From Elusimicrobia bacterium RIFOXYB2_FULL_49_7 (GTDB lineage: Bacteria; Fibrobacterota; OXYB2-FULL-49-7): a DNA stretch of 25,819 nt. The position numbers and the translations under genes are program-made. Location of the stretch: positions 28,446 to 54,264 of the forward strand of contig MGVN01000067.1 in NCBI GenBank assembly GCA_001800515.1. Direction: 5' to 3'. Numbering within the stretch: position 1 is the first letter of the stretch; each line of letters begins with the position of its first letter. The notes beneath the pieces were generated by a model that saw only the letters and a list, made by a program, of their open reading frames with translations, had not been told where the DNA came from and did not search any database. This document shows, one piece after another, positions 1 to 7,909 of this stretch.

Positions 1-1
1 C

Positions 2-598
2 AACCGGTATTACCTCTGGGTGTTTGCGGCCTGCACCTTGTCTGCCATGGCTTTTATGCCGTACAATCTGTTCAGCGTCTTTTACGCCAAGAGCATTGAC
101 ATGAGCATGGCCACCTATGGAAAAGTGGTTGCCATGAATTTTTTCATCTCTCTGCTCCTCGCCTATTTTTTGGGTATGCTGGCCGATCGATTCCACCCCA
201 TCCGCATGGGCATAGCCGTTATTCTACTGTATGCGGTAGTGACCTTTTGGGCCGGTAACTTCGCCCGAACCGTGCCCACCTTCATCGTCGCCATGTCGTG
301 CCACAACGTCATCTCCGGAATGTGGTTCACCTCCACCGCCTCAATCGCACTCAGGCTTTTTCCGCAGACAAAGTTCGCCCAATACGCGTCGGCGCTCGGT
401 ATCGTAGGCTCCATCTCCACCATGTCCATTGCTCCGATTGTCGGATGGTTCCTGGATTGCAGCGGCCATATATACAGGTACACCTTTCTCATTGGCTCGG
501 CGCTGGCGTTCTTAGGGTTTGTGGCAACGGTTATCCTGTACCGGAAATTCAAACAGCTGGGCGGACCGGATAACTACATTCCACCGGAATTAAACTGA
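2..598 (+). CDS. MFS transporter, C-terminal part (5' end outside window)
   Basis: Integral inner-membrane transporter of the major facilitator superfamily; substrate unknown. The reading frame is open to the left edge, so the N-terminal half is missing; a GTG at 20 is probably internal. The visible 199 residues hold several hydrophobic segments (for example around FFISLLLAYFLGMLAD, IAVILLYAVVTFWAG and FLIGSALAFLGFVATVIL). The loop FLGMLADRFHP matches the family's G-x-x-x-D-R cytoplasmic loop signature. The C-terminal tail GGPDNYIPPEL resembles MFS proteins from Verrucomicrobia/Planctomycetes-type genomes, in my recollection. It is convergent with the sialidase-like gene and separated from it by about 110 bases. 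A sugar or glycoside substrate is conceivable from that neighbour but not shown. Family call is fairly sure, function is not. Confidence 0.8.
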   Translation, partial: NRYYLWVFAACTLSAMAFMPYNLFSVFYAKSIDMSMATYGKVVAMNFFISLLLAYFLGMLADRFHPIRMGIAVILLYAVVTFWAGNFARTVPTFIVAMSCHNVISGMWFTSTASIALRLFPQTKFAQYASALGIVGSISTMSIAPIVGWFLDCSGHIYRYTFLIGSALAFLGFVATVILYRKFKQLGGPDNYIPPELN

Positions 599-710
599 TT
601 TATCGACTAAAAACCATTTTCTTTGTCATCACCTGATTTCCAACTCTATAAATGGCACTTTTGCCTTCAGTCCGAAATGCAGGGCCGTCCACTATTCATA
701 TCTTTCCCCT
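599..710. other. Convergent intergenic spacer, no feature seen
   Basis: About 110 bases between the stop codons of the transporter and the sialidase-like gene. I see no convincing hairpin followed by a T-run in either direction and no plausible small gene. Confidence 0.5.
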
Positions 711-2984
711 TTACCGGACAATTAATATTTTCCTGCTGCTGCTCAGCTCATCCGCTTTTATCTTGGCAAAATAGACGCCGGTGGCCAAGCCGGTGGCATT
801 CCATTTAACATTATGTTGACCTGGCTCCTGCCGTGCCTGCACCAGCGATTTCACCAACTTGCCGCTATGGTCATAAATTTTTAAAGAAACAGGCCCTTGT
901 GTCGGCAGACGATAAGCGAATACCGTAGATTGACGAAAAGGATTCGGACTGTTCGTCAGTAGAGAAGATAAAGGAGAAAGACGCTTCGTCATCCGTACCG
1001 CTGTGGCGGCGTGGGGATTGGGAATGCGCAGGAATTTGAGGCTGCCGCCCATCCAGGCCACCGGGAAGAAGTTATCCGGGGAATACATGGGGGCCGTTAA
1101 ACGGCAAGTGCCGCCCTCCGTGGCGATAGTGGTGGCATCGCTCCAATTGCCATCCGGCAATTGTTTGGTGCAAAAACGAATGATGCCGCCGGTTTCCTGC
1201 CACAAATTAAGCAGAACATCATTGCTTAGCGAAAGTACGCCGCCTTTGCACTGGGCCGGCGTCACATCCGTGGGCGCCTGGGTCCCGTTAAACCGGTAAA
1301 TTTTGTCTCCTGTTGTAAAATAAACAGTATTGGTTCCATAGGTGACCGCCGTAGAGAGTAGCGTGCTTGAAACCGGAATAATATTAGTCGGGGTTGTCCA
1401 GGTATTGTTATCCTTATCGAAATAGGACCATTCCACACTCCCGTTCAGCCACAGGCAGCCCACGGTGCCCTCATACGGAACGAGTAAGGGATAAGTCTCC
1501 GACCAAGTGACCGAACTGGTAATGCTTCCTAATGAAGATAATTTGCCCTCATAATTCCATTTCTGTGAATTCTCGACCCACCACTCTGCACCTGTCAAGC
1601 TCCCCTGTCTGGCACCATGAGTACGCCAGCTTTCCGCATCAATGCGTCCTGCCGCATTGGGCCAGCGCCAGGTCAGGCCTTCGTCATCCGAATACCAGGC
1701 ACGCAGATAGACCACACCATAACGGGTCTGGTGCGCCGTTGCCATCCAGATTCTGCCATCGGGCAGACGGAGCGCATTCACCTTCCATTCCGGGCAATGA
1801 AATGAATTGGGTGTAATCATTGAAGGGGTCCCCATTGTCCAGTCCGTGCCATTGAATTTCAAATGACGGAAATACATGGCTGAGGCCGCACTGCCGCCGC
1901 CGCATCTTTCCGTATAAAAGCCCAGCAAATCACCATCCGCACCGGTCAGAAAGTTTCCCGGCGCATTAAAACTGTGAAAAAATCCGCCCGGATTCGTCCA
2001 CGTCTGGCCGCCATCCACGCTTTTGATGACACCTCCCACGGACAGATCAAGTCCCATAATCAATCGCTGATTGTCCACAGCAGAAAGCGCCCTTGGATTC
2101 CCATTGAGATACCCATAAGAGGTATTAATCCCCGGCGTAATGGACACCGGTGTTCCGAGCGTCAAAAGAGCGTTATCGCGGGAACCGGTATATTTGTTCC
2201 ACTCCGGGGTTTGCTGCGGCAGTTCCACGATCTGCGGCCACGCTGAATTGTCGTTAATGATGGTCAAAACGCTTCCATCGCTCACGCCGGGCTTCAATAA
2301 ACGCATATTATCAAGAATCACGTGCTGGGCATGCTGACCGTAGAAATGAACGGCATTCACATAAAAATTGGCCATGTGCGCAAGGTTCAATATCCGCCCC
2401 CTCAATGTATCCACTCCCCAATAGGCGGCGCCAGCACCGGAGAGCGGCACCTTCCGTTCCTGGGCGGCATCGGCCAAATTAAATTCCAACGTTACCCATT
2501 GATTGGCCGGCACATGATATTGCCGGACAATAAAAGGCGAGCTGAGTTCATCGTGCAATTGCAACCAGAGGACACAGGAATCCACCGTACTCTTTACATC
2601 TATCCGCAGACGGTCATACCCGCTCCAATCACGACCCATCCAATTCTCAAAATTTCCATACGTTTTAAAAATAATACCTTGCATCGTTAAGATATTGTTT
2701 TCGGGCGGAATCGTGCCTGAAAAATACCAAGATGCGGCATCCTGTGAGAAATCATGTCCTATCGCCCATTGACCCTCCGTGGCATCTCCCTGAAACAAGG
2801 TTCCATATCTCCCATTATAACTTGTTTTTTCCACCCCACTCCAACCCCAGGTCTGCATCTGGTCGTATTCAAAACCGGTCAGAACCTTGACGTCCTGAGA
2901 AAATAAAGAACCGACTAATAAAAACACGGTTAATAAAAATAAACGCCAACCCGTAAAACACCTTTGGCATTGTTGGTGATTCAT
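711..2984 (-). CDS. Exported BNR/sialidase-like protein with T9SS C-terminal sorting domain
   Basis: Predicted secreted, surface-exposed carbohydrate-active or carbohydrate-binding protein of 757 residues. The start at 2984 is chosen over a possible upstream ATG (3029) because AAGGAGGA lies 5-6 bases before it and the protein then begins with a clean signal peptide (hydrophobic core LFLLTVFLLVGSLFS, cleavage near S-QDV). Residues about 30-230 look like a beta-sandwich or carbohydrate-binding-like module ending in VILDNMRLLKPG. Residues about 290-650 hold two Asp-box motifs of BNR propellers, SVDGGQTW (322-329) and SDDEGLTW (432-439). The last 80 residues (from NSPNPF at about 678) match the Por/T9SS type A sorting domain, with IYDHSGKLVKSL, a GLATGVYF segment and a terminal ILIVR. 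Catalytic activity as an exo-sialidase is not established; many BNR proteins only bind. It stands alone, convergent with the MFS gene. Confidence 0.8.
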   Translation of the reverse strand: MNHQQCQRCFTGWRLFLLTVFLLVGSLFSQDVKVLTGFEYDQMQTWGWSGVEKTSYNGRYGTLFQGDATEGQWAIGHDFSQDAASWYFSGTIPPENNILTMQGIIFKTYGNFENWMGRDWSGYDRLRIDVKSTVDSCVLWLQLHDELSSPFIVRQYHVPANQWVTLEFNLADAAQERKVPLSGAGAAYWGVDTLRGRILNLAHMANFYVNAVHFYGQHAQHVILDNMRLLKPGVSDGSVLTIINDNSAWPQIVELPQQTPEWNKYTGSRDNALLTLGTPVSITPGINTSYGYLNGNPRALSAVDNQRLIMGLDLSVGGVIKSVDGGQTWTNPGGFFHSFNAPGNFLTGADGDLLGFYTERCGGGSAASAMYFRHLKFNGTDWTMGTPSMITPNSFHCPEWKVNALRLPDGRIWMATAHQTRYGVVYLRAWYSDDEGLTWRWPNAAGRIDAESWRTHGARQGSLTGAEWWVENSQKWNYEGKLSSLGSITSSVTWSETYPLLVPYEGTVGCLWLNGSVEWSYFDKDNNTWTTPTNIIPVSSTLLSTAVTYGTNTVYFTTGDKIYRFNGTQAPTDVTPAQCKGGVLSLSNDVLLNLWQETGGIIRFCTKQLPDGNWSDATTIATEGGTCRLTAPMYSPDNFFPVAWMGGSLKFLRIPNPHAATAVRMTKRLSPLSSLLTNSPNPFRQSTVFAYRLPTQGPVSLKIYDHSGKLVKSLVQARQEPGQHNVKWNATGLATGVYFAKIKADELSSSRKILIVR

Positions 2985-2989
2985 CACAT

Positions 2990-2997
2990 TCCTCCTT
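2990..2997 (-). promoter_or_regulatory. Shine-Dalgarno deciding the start of the sialidase-like gene
   Basis: On the minus strand AAGGAGGA lies 5 bases before the ATG at 2984. The longer ORF start at 3029 has no such site and would place 15 charged residues ahead of the signal peptide. Confidence 0.8.
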
Positions 2998-3172
2998 AAG
3001 CTTAAGCATTTATATTGAACACGCTTCATACAAATAGGCGCAATATCAATGCCAATAAAAGATAATGATACAAATACACCGTAACATATTTATATTCATT
3101 ATTTTGAGATAATAGACAGAACTTCATCAGGAATATTTCACCAAGAATACTGCAATATACCTAATAGACTCT

Positions 3173-3194
3173 TGATAGATTTCTGATAGATTTT
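3173..3194. repeat. Two tandem 11-bp units (TGATAGATTTC/T)
   Basis: TGATAGATTTC is followed directly by TGATAGATTTT, differing only in the last base. It lies upstream of both the sialidase-like gene and the tRNA. It could be a binding site for a regulator spaced by one helical turn, or chance in AT-rich DNA. Confidence 0.45.
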
Positions 3195-3277
3195 AATCGA
3201 TTTACATCATCATCTTTAGCGAACAAATCCCATTGCCCCTTCCCAATCAGGCAAAGCATTCCCATGGCCAAGTTATT

Positions 3278-3307
3278 TTGACTTTGAAGAACCTCTCCAC
3301 CAATAAT
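3278..3307 (+). promoter_or_regulatory. Sigma-70-type promoter of tRNA-Leu
   Basis: TTGACT (3278-3283) and AATAAT (3302-3307) each match the consensus at five of six positions and are separated by 18 bases. Transcription would start near 3314, about 10 bases before the mature tRNA end. Confidence 0.55.
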
Positions 3308-3324
3308 TATCTTCTTTTACTCAC

Positions 3325-3404
3325 GCGGAAGTGGCGGAATTGGCAGACGCGCAAGACTTAGGATCTTGTGGGTAACCGTAGGGGTTCAAGTCCCCTCTTC
3401 CGCA
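3325..3404 (+). tRNA. tRNA-Leu (anticodon UAG)
   Basis: Class II tRNA that reads CUN leucine codons. The acceptor stem GCGGAAG (3325-3331) pairs with CTTCCGC (3397-3403), with discriminator A at 3404. The anticodon stem CAAGA/TCTTG encloses the loop CTTAGGA with anticodon TAG at 3359-3361. A long variable arm (3369-3379) is followed by the T arm AGGGG-TTCAAGT-CCCCT (3380-3396). The D-arm region holds the usual GGC...GG pattern. No CCA is encoded: the discriminator is followed by a run of six T, which may aid termination. The 3' CCA must therefore be added by tRNA nucleotidyltransferase. Confidence 0.97.
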
Positions 3405-3564
3405 TTTTTTCTATCTGACAATCCAAAGCGTCATTGGTCTTGGAATACTCCGTATGGGGAACACCGCGATAATTGTCATAAGAGGAACAGAGCCCAATTT
3501 TAGGCCATTTTAGCCATATCATTCATTGCTTCCCCTTCCCAAAATTAGGTATTTTTCCCTTTAC

Positions 3565-5481
3565 ATGAATACTCTAAAAAATACCCTGCTTTCACTGGTA
3601 TTATTGGCTTTTCCGGTCTTTTCACAAGACGTCCAGCCACAAATCGGACTCACAGACACCTTAGTCAACAACCCACGACTTATCCCCATTCCGGATTCAA
3701 TCATTATTGAGGAAATGAACTTCAAAGATGCAGACATTCGTGATGTTTTAAGAGGCATTGGAGCGCAGTTTGGCCTTAATATCTGGCTTGCCCCGGATGT
3801 TTCCGCAAGGCTGCCCGTGAATTTCAAGAAGATTCCGGTAAAAACAGCGGTTGATTTCATTATCACCAAGTATAATTTCAATTACAAAGTCCGAAATGGC
3901 ATAGTGGAAGTCTTCCGGCCTGCCCCACCCCCACCGCCGCCACCACCGGAAGTCAAAATTCTCTGCGATATCAAATATGCGGATAATAAAATCTCTTTTG
4001 ACATCAAAGACGCCCCTCTCGATACGGTTGTTCGACGACTGGTACGCGAGACCAAACAAAACATCATCGTGGAAAAAGGACTCTCCGGCCAACTGACGGC
4101 ATTATTGAACGATATTGACCTGGAAAAGGGACTTATCGCCCTTTTTGAAAACAATGGCTATGAAATCACCCGAAAGAACGATCTCTATTCCATTGCACGA
4201 CCCGTATGGAATTCCAGCAACAATGACCAACCCACTGCCCGCAAAAAGCTCTCCATCCTAGTGGATAGCACCCGAGTAAAGATGGAAGTGACCGATGCGG
4301 ATTTGGCAGACATTATCAACATTATCAGTACCCGGTCTGGTATTTCCATTATCGTTTATGGGGGCATCAGCGGTAAGATCAGTGCAAAACTTGAGAAGTA
4401 TATCGAAATCGATGACGCACTGAAATATCTCCTAAGCAATACCAATTTCGTTTTCTGGAAAAACAAGGATGTCTACTTTATCGGCGACAAGAATATGAAG
4501 GTATCCAACAATGCCGAGTTAGTCAAACTCCGTTACATGAAAGCCGAAGAAGTTATCAAGCTGCTTCCGGAAACCATTACCCAAAATACCAAGGTCAATG
4601 TTCTAAAAGAACAAAACGGCCTGCTGGTGGTGGGTTCCTATGAATATATCGTTGCAGCCAAGGATTTCATCACCATTGTGGATAAGCCTATAGCACAAAT
4701 CCTGATAGAAGCGCTGGTCGTGGATTTCTCCATTACCAAAGGCCGAGACATGGGTCTGCGTATTTTCTCAGGAAGTGGCGGGAACGGTTCCAATTCGTTT
4801 TATCCGGGTATTGATATTACCGCAACCGGCAGCGATATCAATAAAATCGGCGAGAAAAAGCTGTCGGACTATTTCACCCTTGAACAGATTACCAACCTAC
4901 CCGCTAATTTCCGGGCACAAATCAGCGCTCTGGAAAGCAACAACCTCGCCAATGTGCTTTCCACTCCGCAAGTTGCTACCTTGAATGGAAACACCGCAAC
5001 CATATTAATCGGAACAACCCAATACTATAAGCTGCGTTCTTCCACCCTCACTACAGGCACCACACCTGTTGTGACCCAAAGCGAACATTTTGAATTGGTT
5101 GAAGCCAATGTGACCCTCTCAGTAACCCCCTTTGTAACAGGTGAGCGGGAAGTAACCGTTGAAATCAACCCCATCTTCCATATTCCCGGGGGCGCCCCAA
5201 ATGACAGCCTCCCACCCCCTATCAATAAACGGGAAATCAAATCCGTTGTTCGCCTGAAAGACGGCGAAACCTATGTCCTGGGTGGTCTCATTGAAGATAG
5301 GGAAGTCGAGACCTTTTCAGGAATTCCATTTCTCTCACGCATCCCCTTTCTTGGCGCACTCTTCCGCAAAACCCACAAAGACCACAGCAAAAGCCGTATG
5401 ATGATCTTTTTAACCCCCCATATATTCTATGGCAGCGAGGGTGCTGTTGACCGGGAAAAAGCAATCAAGGAATTACAATAA
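3565..5481 (+). CDS. Secretin of type IV pilus / type II secretion (PilQ/GspD family)
   Basis: Outer-membrane multimeric channel protein through which the pilus or secreted substrate passes. The start at 3565 (638 aa) is chosen because a signal peptide begins there (LLSLVLLAFPVFS, cleavage before QDV); a TTG 39 bases upstream has nothing to recommend it. No strong Shine-Dalgarno is seen. Three periplasmic STN/N-type beta-alpha domains follow at about residues 40-115, 133-215 and 225-310, the first two joined by a proline run (about 119-129). An N3-like ring domain (VKLRYMKAEEVIKLL..., about 320-385) precedes the secretin core, with VLSTPQVATLNGNTA near 464, VTPFV..., the VLGGL motif at 571 and the closing IPFLSRIPFLGALFR element. 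Length is normal for the family. It is the first gene of a nine-gene operon; the next start codon abuts its stop. Confidence 0.93.
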   Translation: MNTLKNTLLSLVLLAFPVFSQDVQPQIGLTDTLVNNPRLIPIPDSIIIEEMNFKDADIRDVLRGIGAQFGLNIWLAPDVSARLPVNFKKIPVKTAVDFIITKYNFNYKVRNGIVEVFRPAPPPPPPPPEVKILCDIKYADNKISFDIKDAPLDTVVRRLVRETKQNIIVEKGLSGQLTALLNDIDLEKGLIALFENNGYEITRKNDLYSIARPVWNSSNNDQPTARKKLSILVDSTRVKMEVTDADLADIINIISTRSGISIIVYGGISGKISAKLEKYIEIDDALKYLLSNTNFVFWKNKDVYFIGDKNMKVSNNAELVKLRYMKAEEVIKLLPETITQNTKVNVLKEQNGLLVVGSYEYIVAAKDFITIVDKPIAQILIEALVVDFSITKGRDMGLRIFSGSGGNGSNSFYPGIDITATGSDINKIGEKKLSDYFTLEQITNLPANFRAQISALESNNLANVLSTPQVATLNGNTATILIGTTQYYKLRSSTLTTGTTPVVTQSEHFELVEANVTLSVTPFVTGEREVTVEINPIFHIPGGAPNDSLPPPINKREIKSVVRLKDGETYVLGGLIEDREVETFSGIPFLSRIPFLGALFRKTHKDHSKSRMMIFLTPHIFYGSEGAVDREKAIKELQ

Positions 5482-6894
5482 TTGCAATTCTCTTTATGGT
5501 TCAAGCGGGGCTTTAAACCGGTCTGCTATGCCCTCTACAACAGCGGAAACGAATGGCGTGTCATCGGTACCCATTCAGACGGTTCTCTTGTTTACGATGG
5601 CCGTATCACCGCTTCCGATGAAACTAAACCGACCATTGCTCCATACCTCGATACCGACGGCGAGACCTTTACCCTGGCCCATGCAGGCCCTACCCTTCTG
5701 CTTCGTCCGGTAGAGGTTCCCGAAAGCGAAGAACCCCATGAATGGCTGCACAAAAACAGTGAAAGCTTCCTGCCCTTTTCCATTACCATGGAAGACGTCC
5801 ATTTTGATTATCGGTCACAATCTGCGGACAATGGCATTCGTCATACCTTAACCGCAGTCGCCAAACGCTCCTTTGTCCATGCCTTAACCGAGAAATTCAA
5901 CACCGCACTTGGCATCCGATTCCGCCATATCAAAGCCGCTCCATTGGAGTTCTTGCTATCCCACCTTCCCCCTGACTTGGTTGGAATCACAGCCCATATC
6001 ATTCTCGACATACAACGCACCTATATCTTTATTCTGGACCATCAGGATATTCGCCTTTATAAAGATTTGCCGGGTGGGGAATTGCTGTTTAAAGAAAATC
6101 AGGAACAATTCCTGACCGAAATGAATAATGTCATCGTGGATTTCTGGGAACTCCACCTGTTTGGCACACCACCGCTCCACTACTTCATCTATGGCCCAGG
6201 CAAAGAGCTTGCAGACCACTTCGCATCTAAAAATCAGGATGCCACCCTGCTTCTTGCCGAAGCGGACATAAGCCAAGAAATTGCCAAGGTGTCAGCCAAA
6301 GCCTCCTTTCAAAAGGGGGGCAACAAAACGGAGCTGGCTGACCCACCGAGCGATAGCCTGCGAAAACGAATCCTCTGGAAACACATCGCTTCTTTTCTAT
6401 CCCACACCCTGCTTCCGGGGTTGGTTGGACTATTGCTTCTTATCCTGTTTTTCAAAGGGTTGCTGCTTCTTTGGCAACATCATACTGAACCTAACTTTTC
6501 AGCCTTACAAGGAAAAATCCATCAACTGAACCGTCTGAAAGAAGAAAACAGAAGTTTAAGAACCGAATTGCTGCAAAACAACAGCCTCATCAGCCGTCGC
6601 TCCCAGACCACTTTGCTTTTAGAAAAGGTACGACAAGTCACGCCGGATGGGGTCTGGTTCAGTCAAATGAATTTTCAGGAAGGGAAAGAGGGGCCTGATA
6701 AGCTTTTCTTGACCGGCTTTTCTGAAACAGACCAGGAACTGCAACGCCTTTTCCGTAATCTTGAATCGCTTGCCTCTTTCAAACGGGTCGAGCTGCTGAC
6801 TTCTCAAAGCGTTTCAGCCGGTGAAGCGTATCGCAAGACACAAACGGTTTCATCCAAACCGGTGACTTTCTTCAAGATGGAAATCACGAAATGA
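5482..6894 (+). CDS. GspL-like / fused PilM-PilN-like assembly platform protein
   Basis: Inner-membrane platform protein that couples the cytoplasmic ATPase to the periplasmic alignment complex. The 470-residue protein has a cytoplasmic domain (about 1-300) of the size of a PilM/GspL actin-like fold, one strong transmembrane helix (about 308-330, LLPGLVGLLLLILFF), then a coiled coil (ALQGKIHQLNRLKEENRSLR) and a ferredoxin-like PilN-type periplasmic domain with VTPDGVWFSQMNF. This is the architecture of GspL, or of PilM and PilN joined. Start is TTG at 5482, immediately after the secretin TAA, with AAGGAA about 10 bases upstream; the frame has no better ATG. The ATGA overlap with the next gene implies translational coupling. 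Sequence match is remote, so the assignment rests on architecture and gene position. Confidence 0.75.
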   Translation: MQFSLWFKRGFKPVCYALYNSGNEWRVIGTHSDGSLVYDGRITASDETKPTIAPYLDTDGETFTLAHAGPTLLLRPVEVPESEEPHEWLHKNSESFLPFSITMEDVHFDYRSQSADNGIRHTLTAVAKRSFVHALTEKFNTALGIRFRHIKAAPLEFLLSHLPPDLVGITAHIILDIQRTYIFILDHQDIRLYKDLPGGELLFKENQEQFLTEMNNVIVDFWELHLFGTPPLHYFIYGPGKELADHFASKNQDATLLLAEADISQEIAKVSAKASFQKGGNKTELADPPSDSLRKRILWKHIASFLSHTLLPGLVGLLLLILFFKGLLLLWQHHTEPNFSALQGKIHQLNRLKEENRSLRTELLQNNSLISRRSQTTLLLEKVRQVTPDGVWFSQMNFQEGKEGPDKLFLTGFSETDQELQRLFRNLESLASFKRVELLTSQSVSAGEAYRKTQTVSSKPVTFFKMEITK

Positions 6895-7436
6895 AGCCAT
6901 TATTAAAGTATCCGGGCTATCAGCAGCGCCGGTTTGAAATATTTACCCTGTTAAGCTTTTCCGCTATCCTGATCCTGGCGCTTTATGTCCTGGAGCCCCT
7001 CTTTTCATCAACAACAGAACTCTTTTCCACACTTCTTGACAGGCGGCAGATGATTGGTGAAGCGCAAACATTTGAAGGCCGGGTCAAACGGATGGAAAAA
7101 GAGAATGAAACCATCCGTGCCACCCTGAAAGATTTAAAGCTGACTGTTGCCAGTGATTCGCGCTTATCCGCCATCTACGCATTACTGAATCAGGCGGCCC
7201 TTGAAAGCGGGGCTGATGTTGCCTCTGTGAATATGCTCCCTGAAAACACCACCGACAACAGTGCTGAAATCAGCTTCAACCTCCATCTGAGAGGGGAATT
7301 CAACCGGATTGGCCGTTTTACCCACCTGATGGAAAATTCTGGCTATATTGTCCGAATCCGGGAGATGATTCTTGATCATACCCAAAACCGTAAAATAGAA
7401 GCAAAACTTCGGGTATCCATCTTTTTTGATAACTGA
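6891..7436 (+). CDS. PilO/GspM-like inner-membrane alignment protein
   Basis: Bitopic inner-membrane protein that partners the PilN/GspL-type protein. In 181 residues it shows a short cytoplasmic tail, one transmembrane helix (about 18-38, TLLSFSAILILALYVL), a coiled coil (about 45-85, FEGRVKRMEKENETIRATL) and a periplasmic ferredoxin-like domain (SRLSAIYALLNQAALESGADV ... FNLHLRGEFNRIGRFTHLMEN). The last segment is the typical PilO pattern of a beta strand followed by a helix with F-x-x-L-x-x-F-x-x-x-L spacing. It overlaps the upstream gene by ATGA and is 2 bases from the next start. Confidence 0.8.
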   Translation: MKPLLKYPGYQQRRFEIFTLLSFSAILILALYVLEPLFSSTTELFSTLLDRRQMIGEAQTFEGRVKRMEKENETIRATLKDLKLTVASDSRLSAIYALLNQAALESGADVASVNMLPENTTDNSAEISFNLHLRGEFNRIGRFTHLMENSGYIVRIREMILDHTQNRKIEAKLRVSIFFDN

Positions 7437-7438
7437 CC

Positions 7439-7909
7439 ATGAATAAAAAGAAGAACATTATCCTTTTCCTGACCCTTACGGCTCTAATAGTCTGGGGACT
7501 GAGTGCCTATCGTATCTATTCCGGGCTGAAAGGAAATAGTTCCGGCAAGAACGGCCATTTCAAAGATGATGGCAAAGGAAATGCATCGACTGGCATTCTA
7601 CCCGCCATCAAACCTGATTTCAACATCCAGGGCCGAGACCCATTTTTCCCAACTCCTAAAGCAGCACCAGTTGTGAAAGATGCCAACAAGAATGCAAAGA
7701 CCCCGCCTGCCCCGATTCAGCCCCCGCCCTGGACTCTGGACGGCGTTATCTGGAATGATAAAATACCCATGGCCATATTGCGTTATCAGGGATCAGACCG
7801 GACCGAAATGGTCAAAAAGGATGCTATTATCGACAGCATCCGTATTCTCCAGATAGAAAAAGACAAAGTACATGTCCGCTTCCGGGACAAACTCTTTATT
7901 CTGCAATAG
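7439..7909 (+). CDS. PilP/GspC-like periplasmic linker protein
   Basis: Small inner-membrane anchored protein expected to link the platform to the secretin. It has an N-terminal membrane helix (about 7-25, IILFLTLTALIVWGLSAYRIY), a Gly/Lys/Pro-rich flexible linker containing RDPFF (a motif common in PilP and related proteins), then a small all-beta domain (about 98-156, WTLDGVIWNDKIPMAILRY ... KDKVHVRFRDKLFIL) matching the homology-region fold shared by GspC and PilP. The position directly after the PilO-like gene matches pilus operon order. Which of the two families it belongs to cannot be decided by eye. The next gene's ATG lies inside its 3' end (38-base overlap). Confidence 0.72.
   Translation: MNKKKNIILFLTLTALIVWGLSAYRIYSGLKGNSSGKNGHFKDDGKGNASTGILPAIKPDFNIQGRDPFFPTPKAAPVVKDANKNAKTPPAPIQPPPWTLDGVIWNDKIPMAILRYQGSDRTEMVKKDAIIDSIRILQIEKDKVHVRFRDKLFILQ

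Larger units (their letters stand above)
2985..3324. other. Divergent intergenic region between sialidase-like gene and tRNA-Leu
   Basis: AT-rich spacer of about 340 bases. It must hold the promoter of the minus-strand sialidase-like gene and holds the tRNA promoter on the plus strand. An 11-base tandem near-repeat lies in the middle (3173-3194). On the minus strand a TTGGCA hexamer is visible about 60 bases before the start codon, but without a good partner at -10, so I do not call that promoter. No gene is seen. Confidence 0.5.

Noticed and set aside
653..664. Sigma-54-like TGGCAC...TTGC
   Set aside because: The GG and GC doublets are 7 bases apart, not the required 10, and no gene follows on that strand at a suitable distance.
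3526..3564. TTG start for the secretin
   Set aside because: No ribosome binding site and a basic/aromatic extension ahead of the signal peptide; the ATG at 3565 fits better.
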